64,000 nt of DNA from Branchiostoma floridae (GCF_000003815.2 NC_049988.1:15078452-15142451); one strand, 5' to 3'; positions 25,042-35,416 are shown, numbered from the stretch's first letter. Made by a program: numbers and translations. The notes: generated by a model not told the origin, from the sequence alone.

Positions 25042-25605
25042 GCGTGCGTGCGCGCGCGTGTATGTGTATCTGTATAATTCTGCGCGCGTATGGATAGTGT
25101 TTAGCACCAAGGACAGGTGCGTTTAAATTTATTACTCTCGTCCTTTTTCTCTCTCGGTCTGTGGAAAGATTTAAGCACCAATGACAGGTACCTTTTTGTG
25201 TGTGGGGGGGGGGGGGGTGTTTGGCTGCGTGGGTGGGTGGGGGTGTGCCCACCAGAATCGCCATTTCTACTTTTTTTCTGCATTACTCCTGATAGGTTCT
25301 AAAATAAGCTTTACAATTTTTTGCCTGTCTACCCCAAAGGCGGCGGCATGGGCATCACCGACCAGTTTAACCGTGCGTACTACTACGGGTACGGCGGCGC
25401 CTGGAGCTGGCACTACAGCGGTGGTGGCGACGGTTCGGACACCTCAGCAACCCAGATGACCGGCCTTCGCTGGCTACAGAACAAGAACGACCAAAACAAG
25501 GGCGGCTGCGTCAAGATCAACCTGAACGGCGGGACTAACAGGTGCGGTGGCGGCCAGAGAGTTGAACGGCGCCGTCTGGAACGGAAGCTCTCCTCCTCGC
25601 GCTGA
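20667..25605 (+). CDS. Secreted GH5 endo-beta-1,4-mannanase-like glycosidase, 9 exons, about 420 aa
   Basis: The exons are 20667-20798, 21213-21348, 21730-21845, 22341-22509, 23243-23363, 23925-24039, 24559-24693, 24863-24935 and 25340-25605. Residues 1-19 are a signal peptide (MRMLSVAVLLTLLSAAAQG). GH5 landmarks follow: GVNMAWCRYGSDFG at the first strand, NSLRVWLHVEG, VLVFLVLWNGAHHG, the acid/base motif IINEPEG (Glu192), FYQIHTYS, and the nucleophile motif IVIGEFSQ (Glu327). A WSWHYSGG segment, as in mannan-active GH5 enzymes of molluscs, comes near the end. The enzyme should hydrolyse beta-mannans outside cells, probably in digestion of algal food. Intron 1 starts with GC (ATG|GCAAGA) if the conserved GVNMAW join is correct. 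The exon 5 donor (GTCAGA) is weak. The C-terminus is an odd basic tail (VERRRLERKLSSSR) that may reflect a frame change or a missing exon. An inactive paralogue is unlikely, since both glutamates are present. Confidence 0.88.
20925..20979. repeat. (TG)n microsatellite
   Basis: A near-pure GT dinucleotide run with rare C interruptions lies in the first mannanase intron. Confidence 0.95.
21454..21600. mobile_element. MITE-like element with TACTGTAAATGC end, second copy
   Basis: It begins TACTGTAAATGCAGAAA and carries CCGCGAAC and TTCGCGGTGG blocks like the copy at 16352-16562. Its right end (CATAAATGCA) is degenerate. It lies in mannanase intron 2. Confidence 0.6.
22505..22637. mobile_element. 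Small insertion duplicating a mannanase splice donor
   Basis: The sequence ACTCGGTAAGGTAG occurs at 22505-22518 and again at 22624-22637, flanking about 105 bp that begins CCTGACG and ends GGCAGGCT. The AGCCTG and CAGGCT ends form short inverted repeats. The duplicated sequence contains the exon 4 donor (CTCG|GTAAGG), so two identical donors now lie 119 bp apart. Use of the second would read into an in-frame TGA. Confidence 0.7.
22721..22843. mobile_element. Foldback MITE, about 120 bp
   Basis: The outer ends TTAGCCTCCATAGCAGG and CCTGCTATAGAGGCTAA pair with one mismatch. The inner arms also pair (CCGTCTTTTTTTGGCTCATAA with the reverse near 22785). It lies in mannanase intron 4 close to the duplicated donor. 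Confidence 0.75.
23444..23650. mobile_element. MITE with TTAGGTCACATTTCCAAAC ends (copy 1 of 4)
   Basis: A degenerate copy beginning GCTTAGGGTCACATTTCTAA and ending GGGACCTAAGCC. Other copies are at 44321-44520, 44521-44725 and 55947-56148. The GGGGCCCGGCCGG block near each end is shared. It lies in mannanase intron 5. Confidence 0.7.
24072..24395. repeat. Tandem minisatellite, 49-bp unit, about 6 copies
   Basis: The unit holds GCACCTGTCCTTGGTGCTGA and CACTATCCACAAAGCGAGA. It repeats with period 49 in mannanase intron 6, the last units being shorter. Reverse-complement single units occur at about 25086-25120 and 25172-25194 in intron 8, beyond a (TG)n run. Confidence 0.9.
24965..25034. repeat. 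(TG)n microsatellite
   Basis: About 70 bp of pure GT dinucleotide lie in mannanase intron 8, followed by GCGTGCGTGCGCGCGCG, which could adopt Z-DNA. Poly-Cys and poly-Val frames over it are artefacts. Confidence 0.95.
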
Positions 25606-25635
25606 CTGGGACGGAGAAACTGAGTCATCATGTCA

Positions 25636-25830
25636 TCTCACGTCACAATTCTCGCGAGATTTCGAAAGATCTCGTTACAAATTGCGTCACTATTCTCGCG
25701 AGATGTTCAACTCGTCACAATCACGTCACAATTCTCGCAAGATTTCGAAAGATCTCGTTACAAATTGCGTCACTATTCTCGCGAGATGTCAATCTCGTCA
25801 CAATCATGTCACAATTCTCGCGACATTTCC
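25636..25830. repeat. 83-bp tandem repeat carrying TCTCGCGAGA palindromes
   Basis: About 2.3 units lie directly behind the mannanase stop codon. The perfect palindrome TCTCGCGAGA occurs at 25650, 25694 and 25777, with one-mismatch forms at 25733 and 25816. This decamer is known in other metazoans as a CpG-containing promoter element bound by BANP. Function at this place is unknown. Confidence 0.85.
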
Positions 25831-26423
25831 AAAGATCAGACCAGATATTTTCAAAGGTCGTAATTACAATAAAAATCAACATGGCACAAGATTTTACCCC
25901 GGGCCACTTAAGAGACATTGAAGCTGTGATGCCACGAAATAAAGTGTAAATTTACATGACATTTCTTGTAAGACTTGATATGAACGAAAATTGCCTCCGT
26001 GAAAATGGAGTCACTCTTGCGGTCCGTATATGCACTGGATTATGTTGCTATGTCGGCTGTTATTCAAATACTACAGGGAGACTGGCAGGATAGGAAGGTT
26101 TGCTTGGCCCTTGACCAAAGTTGGCCCCAAAGGGTCGGAAGAAAAATTTACCATAAGGGATAAAATAAGAAATTCATACAAATTTCAAATTTTGGATATT
26201 GCACCATGGTTTCTTTATTATTTCTACGATATATCTTCAATTTCTTTTTTCAGCGTATAATGTATATTTTCAATTTCTTCTTTTACTGCATAACGCAATA
26301 GTTTTCAATGTAAAATAACTTTTTTATCATTTCTTATTCTTACTGAAAATGTATAACTTCAATTTCTTGTTTTCACTGGAATCTTTATCTTTTATTGCAC
26401 ATCACAAAAACGACAACATCTGA
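25831..26423. other. Intergenic, AT-rich
   Basis: It lies between the convergent ends of the mannanase and sialyltransferase genes. Short phrases with TTCAATTTCTT recur at 26230-26360, suggesting a weak tandem repeat. No gene is supported. Confidence 0.35.
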
Positions 26424-28644
26424 TCACTTGACACGACATGGACCAAGATGCATCCTGTAGACCCCCTGCCTGTGCAGTTCTCTGTGTAGATTGTACTCCC
26501 AACTCATGTTGTGGTGACCATTGACGTTAGGTATGATGGGTTTGAGAGGATCGTCCGGGAAATAGTGGTAGGGTATGGGTCTGTTATCCAAGTCTTTCTG
26601 ATACGGGTAAAAGCCGTAGAGGTGGAGACGGTCGCAGAATGTGTTGACCATTATAACGGTGGTGAGACCCATAGTAGGCCATAAGGTGAACCTCTGCCCG
26701 GCTATTGTTGATGCGATCCTGAAATGGAGTGGAATAGATAGAACTAATATAACGTATAGAATTTGATAACAGAAAAATCTCCAGATTGTTTAAAATAATA
26801 TGGAGACCGTTTGAAACAATCTGGAGACGTTTTGAACTGATCTCCAGATTGATAAAAAAAAAAGAATCTCCAGATTGTAGCAAAGGATCTTCAGATTTTC
26901 CTGATAATCTGGAGATTTTTTCCAGAAATCTCCAGATTTTTCGATTTTCAACGACGCGTGACGATCCCCGCTGGGGGTCAATATGATCCGTAGAGTATCT
27001 GGAAGCTTTGCACAAAGTATCAACTTCGTAGCTGTAAAGGGTTAGAAATATTTGTCAAAAGTTCAATGTTTGTCCACAATTGATCTTAGGGTGGTAACTA
27101 AACTATTGAAATGACAACGCGTTTTTTTTAAAAGATAAATATACCTAAAACTTACTTCTTATCGTACATCATAAACTGAGCATGGCCACATCAACATGAC
27201 CATTCTTGTAAACAAATGGCAATACAAAATAGCCATTAGTTATTAGACATATTCTTGCGGTGTTTGTGAAAAAAACTACATGCATGTTACGTTCACCCTT
27301 TTTAAAACTTCTGTTGCATGTTAAATCATGATGTGGATGTTTGTAACTCACCGATTAATCTCATTAAATTCTTTGTCATTTCCGAACCGCATCGTTTTCG
27401 AAGCCAATCCCACGAACGACCGGGAACCATAGCGCCGTAGAGCCTCCAGCAGCCCTCGTATCGACGCCTTGTGTATCACTAGAACGGAACCTTCGATGCC
27501 ACGTAGTCGACTCTCATACGCATCTTGGCTTCGATTCTTCAAACCAGCAGAGATGGCCAACCGCCTGACTGTTTCTGAGTTCATTATAGTCATGCTAGTG
27601 CGTTTTCCGACATCTTTTTCGAATCCTCTGACAAGAGGCAGATTCATTCGTACCACGTAGTCCTTAGAGTCGATCTCAGAACCGCAGTCGCTCCCGAGGA
27701 GGATTCCGCTGTTTCCCACGAGAGCGCACGTCTTCTGGTGTCTTACGACGTTACTTGGGAGGCAGGCATGTCTGGGGAGCTTTTTGGCTTTATTAATGGG
27801 ACATTTTGCCGTCTTCTGTGCCTTTCCCAATTCAGCTACCCAGAATAGACGGTTGGGCATCAAGCTAGTCGAGGCATTGCTATATGATAAAAAAAACAGA
27901 AATGCATTCCTTATTGAATTACACAAAATTACATTACGTTTCGAGCTTTTCGTTTTCCTTCTATTATATCGATGGAAATTTTTGAAAACTTTTTTTTTTC
28001 TGTGCATGTGGATATTCGCTCAAAAGTAACGAAAGACCAATAGATGTAATCTTTATATTGACGAAGTGGAGTGGTTGTTTTACCTCACTAAGTCTGCTGC
28101 TGTTTGGTTGAAACTCCAGTCGTCTGATATCGTCAGCATGTGTAGGTCTTCATCCGTCAATGTGGAATTCTTATCGTACGAAATTATCATCTTCATTTTG
28201 ATATTATCAATTTTCAGTAAATTTTCATCGGAGTCGAGTCTGGAATAACTTCTGAAAGTTAGAGAGATATGCTTTAGTGATATGGATTGAATATAGAATT
28301 CATCACACCNNNNNNNNNNNNNNNNNNNNNNNNNNNNNNNNNNNNNNNNNNNNNNNNNNNNNNNNNNNNNNNNNNNNNNNNNNNNNNNNNNNNNNNNNNN
28401 NNNNNNNNNAATTGTGAACTGCAAATGTGTCAAATATTCAAACATGACAGAAAAGAACACCTCGAAAACAACTTGTGACGTGGAGGTGACAAACGAAATA
28501 TGTTTGAAATGGTTACCTCGATGTGGTGTTGGCTCTGGTGATAGCGAGAAAGCCGTCGTCGTGTGTGAGGAACAGAAGTAAGGTCACGAACAGAGTGCTT
28601 ACTGCCAACAGGAAACCAAAGGTCGTGCTCATCGTGCGAATCAT
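26424..28644 (-). CDS. Alpha-2,8-sialyltransferase-like (GT29, ST8Sia family), 4 exons, about 372 aa
   Basis: Minus-strand exons are 28644-28517, 28251-28084, 27879-27352 and 26718-26424, with matching phases (2, 2, 2). The N-terminus is a type II signal anchor (FGFLLAVSTLFVTLLLF), as expected for a Golgi enzyme. Sialyl motif L spans about residues 150-198, with CALVGNSGILLGSDCGSEI. Motif S is about 290-313 (PTMGLTTVIMVNTFCDR). Motif III is near 325-329 (YHYF). Motif VS is HNMSWE, giving the H344-x4-E349 pair. The family transfers sialic acid from CMP-sialic acid to sialylated glycans in the Golgi lumen. The acceptor cannot be told. Length and motif spacing fit a complete ST8Sia protein. The 100-bp N gap is in intron 1, so it does not affect the coding sequence. 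A related gene is at 35417-37655 and a broken copy at 39979-40278. Confidence 0.9.
26770..26950. repeat. Cluster of ATCTCCAGATT units in both orientations
   Basis: About eight copies of ATCTCCAGATT or its reverse complement AATCTGGAGA lie within 180 bp in intron 3 of the minus-strand sialyltransferase gene. They could fold into many alternative hairpins. Similar single units occur around 29945-30015. Confidence 0.8.
28310..28409. other. Assembly gap (100 N)
   Basis: A round-number run of N, probably of unknown true size, in intron 1 of the sialyltransferase gene. Confidence 0.99.
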
Positions 28645-30813
28645 TGTGATGTGTCTGTAACATCCGTCAATACTACTAATTTTTTATCAAGTAAGTCACA
28701 GAATTAAGACAATTTACACAACAGTTACTTGTTATTATTTCCACCGTAGTCTCGGTGACTGTCTGTCACCTTCCTATGAGATAGAACGTCCTTGCTCTAG
28801 GGCACTTGTGACTGGTTCACAGTCCTTTGTACTCCTTTGTTTTGTTTACTGACATACTTGTGCTAAAAAGCCTTGTATATGTCTGTGCAATCACGATATG
28901 ATGTTTAAAAAACTACCAGTGGATCGCGCATTCACTTTTTATTCGAGGATCACTACTGTTGAAATGTAGAATTTTAAAAAAAATCTCTACTTAAAAACGT
29001 AATTTTTCAGACAATTATCGACAACATTACATTAATTTTCATAGGCCTCATATCCGGCCCGAGGGCTTGCACTCCCCGTCTGTAATTATCATGACGAAGG
29101 TGTTGACGCTTATACCGGGTAATTATCATAAATCAAACGATGAATTCTAGTGTGAGAACGTTCTGTTAATGTAACATTAATTTATCTATCTTGGTCACAT
29201 CTTTTGTTGTATTTTACGATGTGTTATTAAGAATATCCATGGCTTCACTGGGAAACTTATTTTCAAGATCCTGACCAAGATTATGAAATCCCTACAAAGA
29301 TTAAGAAGTCATTATACTAAGTCTAACTTTGGAGGACCTTATGTAAGCATTCACACAGTTCATTATCACACCCCTAAATTTGAGTTGTGCGTCTGATTAT
29401 ACGAAACACTAAGATATATAAAAGACGAAGGATATACCAGAAACAAACACGTTAATGTATGTACTTCGACCTTAACATAGTTGTTTGATGCTTGTAATGG
29501 ACAAACAGCTTAAGAACTTACCCTTAGGACAAAGAGACTTGTCCTTGGCACGGTCTTCACTTCAGGTACTGATGTAGGTACTGATTTACCTACACATATA
29601 CTCTGAATTCTGTAGACTTCCACAGCACGTAGCAAACCACAGGGGTGTGTGCAAGCCGTTTTGACCCTCTAATAATGACTTCTGTCATAAATCAATCAGT
29701 ATTCAACAACCAGTCGAGCTGCTTGGATGAAGCACGTATACACATATATGAAGGGTTCAAACCGATCAAAGCAATGTGGTCAAGTGTCAGAGGCCAATGA
29801 CCAGTGGGGTGAACCTTATGTCCTTTTTTACTTCTGTAAAAACTATAATGTTGTATGTTTACATCAACAATGAAGATTCATAAACATAAACAAAATATTT
29901 TGTCAAAAGAATACGTTGGTTTCTAGGAGGATTTTCGTCTTTTCTGGACAATCTGGATGTCTTGTTGTGATTTGCGGTGATCTGGAGATTCTGTGAGCCT
30001 GCGGCTAATCTGGGGTCGGGTTATGTAACAAATGGGCTCATTTACATCGCCAGGCGACCTTGCTTTGCCCTAATGGATTATCTGAATGGGGGTGCGGGGG
30101 GGGGGGTGCTTGGGCTCGTTACGACTCATGGTAAATTTAGGAGGGCCTGCAACGCGTAATAGTGGATTTAGCAAGACCGGCGAGATCACAATCATCAGCG
30201 GTGGGCTGTCACCACGCTTATAACGGTAAATTCAAGAAGGCTAGCAACAGCGCCTAACGTTGAATCTACATGTTCTTGCGAAATATTTTGGCATGAACAT
30301 CGGACTATTCAACTGTATCCACGGGGTGTCTGAAATACTTAAAAACACCGATACAACTGGACGATACACTGTGACATTTGAGCAGTAAGGTTAACAACAA
30401 ATTCTGAATAACACTTGACGTGTTAAGCAGCAAAACAACAACCAAATACGCTTCAAGTGGCCACTAATGGCTCTGCAAACTAGTTTTTAAAAAATTACAG
30501 CTGTTGGAGAGAAAACTGGAACTACGATAAGAAGGTCACACATATTCCCCACCAACTTCTGCTTGGAGAGTAGCTTGTGGTGCAAGCGTGGCCTAGAATG
30601 CCTAACAACGTAAAGCATGTATACAGTGGTCCAACCGGTACTATGGGGTTCAAAGGTTAAGAGAGCTGTGAGTTTGTTTTGATTGTGGAGACCTTGACAT
30701 GCGATGTGACCAAAATGTTGATCTCCACCCTCCCCCTGCATTGACAGACTATCACATAGAATATAACATTACTAAGTCCTCCAATGTAAGGTTTTACACA
30801 TTCTAATTTGCAG
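28645..30813. promoter_or_regulatory. Region between the divergent sialyltransferase and sulfotransferase genes
   Basis: About 2.2 kb separate the two start sides. No gene is supported. A TGCTTGGAGAGTAGC block near 30560 resembles a MITE end. A pure G run lies at about 30096-30106. Confidence 0.35.
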
Positions 30814-30888
30814 GACCAAACGTGTTCACTGCTGAACCTAGGATACTGTATCCGGATAACCGGGGTTTAGCTGTACATCGCAATAAGC

Positions 30889-33420
30889 ATGAGGTATGTG
30901 TGTTATTTGGCTATTCAGAAATTTTACATATAACATTACCTATGACGGTTTTGATTCAGAAATGCACATAATGAATTACCGAATTATCGTCGAACCACTA
31001 CTGTATAACACAAAGTGCCTCTGTATAACTTGAATCTGCGAAACTTGATTTGATTCATCAGTTTTTCTTTGAACTCATCGTTGGTATCTATTTTTTTTTT
31101 CAGATTTAAACGACGAAACTTGCTCCTGATATTTGCTATTTTCATGGCTATTGTCATATTCCTTACTACCAGGTAAGCCGTTAACAAATATGTACATTGT
31201 TCTTGCCGTATTCTACTACAATCTAAGTTGTTTATCACCATAATGATCATCGTGGTTCACATATAGAACTTGCGGCAAGGTACATGTACAGGTGCCGCCA
31301 TTATTTCCCATTGTCTAGTGCTACCAGCCAGTTGCTGCCATCCACAACCTCTCACTCTTCTTTCCTCCTCTTACTACTTGTACTATGAACTTTAACACAT
31401 TACTGTGATTTTTTATTTATTCAAAATGCGACGAGTACATTACACAGACCTATAGGCAGCACAGCTGATAACATAGGTCTACAAATATCATAAAATTACA
31501 GTGGTACAAGACAAATTTACATAAAACTCTATATCTATAACATTACTGTAATATATATAGAGTATATATAGGGCTTCTAGAGTTTCTTAGCATTAGTCCA
31601 CCCCCCCTTCCCCTGTCGCCCCTCGAGATCTCTCCTTCTATTTCTTTCTCTTACTCTCTTTATCTCTCTGTCTGTCCATCTATCCATCGATGTGTATATA
31701 TATTTATTCATCTAACTTTATTAATCTAAATTTTATGTATCTACCTATCTCTCTATGTTTCTATGTATGTGTGTATACATGTATCTATCAACCTATAGTA
31801 TCTACTTATCTGTATATCAAATATCTAATCATTGAGTATCTATCTATTCATCTATGTATGTTTATCTATAATCTGTCTCTTTATCTATCCATCCATCTAT
31901 CTATTTATCTGTCAGTCTACAGAGAGGCCTACAGAGAAACAAAACCATCACCGGTTGATGATCATTGATAACCTATGCAAACTACTCCTTTGTGTTTTAG
32001 TGATAGACATCATCCAGAGCACGTAACCCGTCGCAGGGACTCTGACAGGTTCCATGATCTTGTACGTCATGATAGGTCATTGGAGGACCAATCACAGCCT
32101 ATTTCACAGACGTATCCATGGCAACAGTGCGAGGTGAAAACGCACATCGCCCTCGCCAAGAATCACAAAGTTGGAGGAGACACCGTCAAAAATGTGATCA
32201 ACGTTTTTGGATACAGGAAGAATTTGACGTTCCTTTTGCCAAAACCCTTCAAAAGCAGCATAGCATATCCACGTAATATGACTTCAAAGAATCTCATGCC
32301 GCTGCCAAATAAGGGCAAAGCAGACATCTGGGTATACCATACCATATTCGATAGTCAAAAGTTTCACAGCATGTTCTCTAGCAATGCAGTCTACATCACA
32401 ATACTTCGAGAACCCCTCAGCCAGTTGAAGTCAGTATGGAATTATTACAAACTCTCAAAGAAGTTCAATATCAGTGAAGAGGGAACAGATGGCATTGCAA
32501 AATTCTTGGACAATCCTGGGAAATACGACATGGCGTGCGGCCACGGTGCTCGCTATCCCTTCTGTTTCACCAGGAATTCCGTAGCAGTGGATCTCGGATT
32601 CTCAATGCAAGAAAACATGGACACACCTTCTCTCGAAGATCAAGTTCAAAGACAACACAAATCGAAAGCGTTCGTTCGCCAAATCGAAGAACATTTTTCC
32701 TTAGTTATGATAATGGAACATTTTGACGAATCGTTGGTTTTGTTAAAACGTGAGATGTGCTGGACGCTGAAGGATATCCTTTATTACGTAGCGAATACTC
32801 GGAGCTACACATGGCGACAACATAACCTGCCAAAACTCCAGAAGGAACAACACAAACAATGGAGTTACGTTGACTACGCTCTGTACGAATACTTCAACAC
32901 GAGTCTTTGGAACAAAATAGGACAAGCTGACAATGACTTCAACGGAGAACTCGGGTTCTTCAGACACGTGAACGCGAAGATGAAGAAACATTGCGATCAC
33001 TTATTGAGAGGAGAAGCTTGCTCTGTTTACGGTTCTGTTTTGAAAATTAACGAATCAAGATGGAGTCCCGGTTTTGACATTGGTAGAGAAGATTGTGAAC
33101 TCATCAAGCGAACGGTGCAATGCCACTTCGCTCTTCAAGCCGAGAGAGCAATCAGAGCTGTTGGAGAACACCAACACATTGATCCATCGAAGTACCAGGG
33201 AAGCAGGCACCGAAACAATGAGTTTATGGACTCTGTAAAACCATACTGTGTTTACTGTAACCCGCAGATATCATACTGCTCTATGTTTGATTATCTAACG
33301 CATTTTTATATAGACGGTTTGATACAGGAAACAAAGTATTCCATCTTGAGAGAACGGTTCTTTCCCTACTCACAACAGAATTGTTATATGAAGCAAACTG
33401 TCCTGTATCCCGACGACTGA
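30889..33420 (+). CDS. Galactose-3-O-sulfotransferase-like (Gal3ST family), 3 coding exons, about 497 aa
   Basis: The coding exons are 30889-30893 (only ATGAG), 31104-31172 and 32001-33420. The tiny first exon joins in frame to give MRFKRRNLLLIFAIFMAIV, a basic N-terminus plus membrane anchor as in type II Golgi enzymes. The upstream exon probably runs from the acceptor at 30812 and is mostly 5' UTR. The catalytic region shows a PAPS 5'-phosphosulfate-binding motif, KNHKVGGDT (residues 78-86; usual form KTHKTAGST). It also has a 3'-phosphate-binding motif, YITILREPLSQLKSVWNYY (about 156-174). Both match galactosylceramide and Gal3ST sulfotransferases, which move sulfate from PAPS to the 3-OH of galactose. 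The acceptor (glycolipid or glycoprotein) is not known. The second half of the protein lies in one uninterrupted exon. Start confidence is moderate because the first coding exon is only 5 nt. Confidence 0.87.
31630..31930. repeat. Degenerate (ATCT)n/(TATC)n microsatellite
   Basis: Imperfect TATCTATCTA and TCTGTC units fill the 3' half of the second Gal3ST intron. Tyr/Ile/Ser-rich open frames here are repeat artefacts. Confidence 0.85.
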
Positions 33421-33631
33421 AATATCTCTATTCAACTATACCGTGAAACGAATTACGTCGATCACTAGTACTAAATTAAAGTACGGAAAACAATGTGATC
33501 TGAATGCATTAAAACGTTATCTGTTCAAGGCATCAATGAAGGAAAAGCTGGTCTGTCAGGCTAAGTTTTATTTTGTGTTGGTCACGAGTTTTCAATGGTA
33601 GAAAACTTAAAGCTAGAATACTCTTTCTACA

Positions 33632-33788
33632 TAATCTCCAGGCCAATTTACGAGTTGCATAAGATAGTATCAAAGCTGGCTAAGGTATAGCTGGTCAAAG
33701 GGAGTCAGACACGCTCCTAGGCCGGCTTCACTCCTCTGGCAGCTTTTGATACTAACTTGTGCTACCGTAAGATCTGCTTGGGGATTAT
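33632..33788. mobile_element. MITE, CTCCAAGCAG family (copy 2 of 3)
   Basis: The ends TAATCTCCAGGCC and TCTGCTTGGGGATTA are degenerate. The internal GATAGTATCAAAGCTGGC and its inverted partner are shared with the copies at 9600 and 39771. It lies downstream of the sulfotransferase gene. Confidence 0.7.
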
Positions 33789-34719
33789 TTCTACCCTGGT
33801 GGCGTACAGGTACACAAATCTTATCCAACTATTTTGAATTACTTATAAACTTGGAGTTTTAACCTTAGTCAGTTAAGCTAACTCTGTTTATTTCTAGCTG
33901 TCTTAAAGAGAGTTATATCATTCGAAAAGTAATATTGATTACATGTAAAGCTTCTATATGAATAACTTACGACACTGGAAAAATGGCAATACAATGTATA
34001 TGGAGACAACGACCAAAAGCACAACGAGTAGTTTGAGAAATAAAGTTTATGAGGCTTTTTCACGACGATCCGTGTCAGGTTCTTGACAGGTAGATACATG
34101 TACATACTAATATGTCAATTGAATAATACTACTTGCTACGTGTGCTCTGAAAGTATATATATGGTGCCTGTACCTTTCCGTCCAAGGCAACACAGACGTT
34201 TTTAAAGTTCATTGACATTTGACATACAATTGCCGGTTCAGTGCATCATGTGGAAACATCCATACCTTTGTTCTACCTGAATTTCCGATATTGACATTAA
34301 CAAATCATGAAATACTGATAAAATTTAAAAATAAACACAATGTACCAAAGCCAAAAGTCATGATATGTATGCTTTAACATTAGAAAGTACATCCACCGTC
34401 TGTTTCTTCCATTATTAGTACTGTACTGTAATGTGCTTGTTGCCTGGGGCTGAGTCAAATCTGGAAACACACCTTTGTAATTATACTTTTTCTTTGTTAT
34501 TCTAATTTGACTTAAAATGTACCACATACTAAAGCTAGTAGTAGATACTATCTGGGTAACGTAAGAATGTTCTACAACAAATGAATGAGACAAAAGTACC
34601 ATTACGTGCATGTTACACAACGTTCCGAACTACCCATATGAGGATGCCCATTTACACCATCTTGACATAGATCTTCTAGAAGGTTGGTCGACGTTTTGCT
34701 CTATGTTTTAGATTCCCTG

Positions 34720-34828
34720 TTGTATATCGTCTATTCGCACCCCTTTGAAAATAGTGAGCTGATCTCTGCAACTTTGACCTCACTTTTCAACTATCAAGGT
34801 CTTCGTGGAAAAGCTAAGTTCGGTTCAG
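34720..34828 (+). other. Probable non-coding 5' exon of the plus-strand sialyltransferase gene
   Basis: The segment around CACCCCTTTGAAAATAGTGA ends at a strong donor (TTCAG|GTAAGTTC, exon end 34828). A matching segment lies inverted at 40625-40735 beside the third sialyltransferase copy. Joined to the acceptor at 35391 its open frame would stop at once, so a 5' UTR role is more likely than coding. Confidence 0.45.
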
Positions 34829-34865
34829 GTAAGTTCAAAGTCTTTGTTGTTTTTAAATCAGCCCT

Positions 34866-35090
34866 CACATTATGCGTGGCGTGTTGATACACCCGATCCC
34901 TCGATCTCGGAAGTTAAGCAACGCGCGGTCCGGATAGTACTTGGATGGAAGACCAACCAAGGACTGACCGGATTGCTGTAGCCTCACGAAGTTTTCCACG
35001 AAATCGTCTTCCGGGAGGGACGTAAAACGGGGGTCCCGTGCTCGAGGAGGTGCCTCGACCACGTTAATCAGCCTCATTACTCATAATTTG
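34866..35090 (+). repeat. 5S rRNA-derived SINE-like element
   Basis: The first 115 bp match 5S rRNA in order: CACCCGAT, GATCTCGGAAGTTAAGCA, TAGTACTTGGATGG, AGACCAACC, then TTGCTGTAGCC. The match includes the internal RNA polymerase III control regions, but the 5S ends are altered (GATTGCTGTAGCC in place of GGGTGCTGTAGGC). An unrelated body follows (GGGACGTAAAACGGGGGTCC, then GTGCCTCGACCACG). This is the layout of SINE3-type elements, not a functional 5S gene. It lies in the 5' intron of the plus-strand sialyltransferase gene. Confidence 0.72.
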
Positions 35091-35221
35091 GGTACCTACT
35101 GACTGGCAAAATACACCTGGTGATTATTATTATTATCATAGTGGAATTATTAAGCAATTTGAGTCTTGGCTTTGGTGTCTTTTCTTTGAATCTCCGTCTG
35201 AGTGCCATACTCAGCTAATTG

Positions 35222-35234
35222 CACATACACACAG

Positions 35235-35284
<50 letters not shown>
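35222..35284. repeat. (CA)n microsatellite
   Basis: A CA dinucleotide run with an internal CGCGCG step, upstream of sialyltransferase coding exon 1. Confidence 0.92.
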
Positions 35285-35287
<3 letters not shown>

Positions 35288-35416
35288 AACAAATCAAAGG
35301 GCCCAAAATTAAAACGTTAAAAAGAACCAACACGACAGCATTACTATAGACAGGTGTAAGACATAATAACAAGATATAATTGTTTTCCCAGGTTCAAGAA
35401 CAATATCATCAGCGCC

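Noticed and set aside
24839-25264. Open frames rich in His-Thr or Cys-Val on both strands
   Set aside because: They are translations of the (TG)n microsatellite and poly-G tract in a mannanase intron.
34866-34984. Functional 5S rRNA gene
   Set aside because: Both ends of the 5S sequence are altered and a non-5S body follows, so a SINE-like element fits better.
34865-35077. 70-residue minus-strand frame
   Set aside because: It is antisense to the 5S-derived SINE-like repeat.
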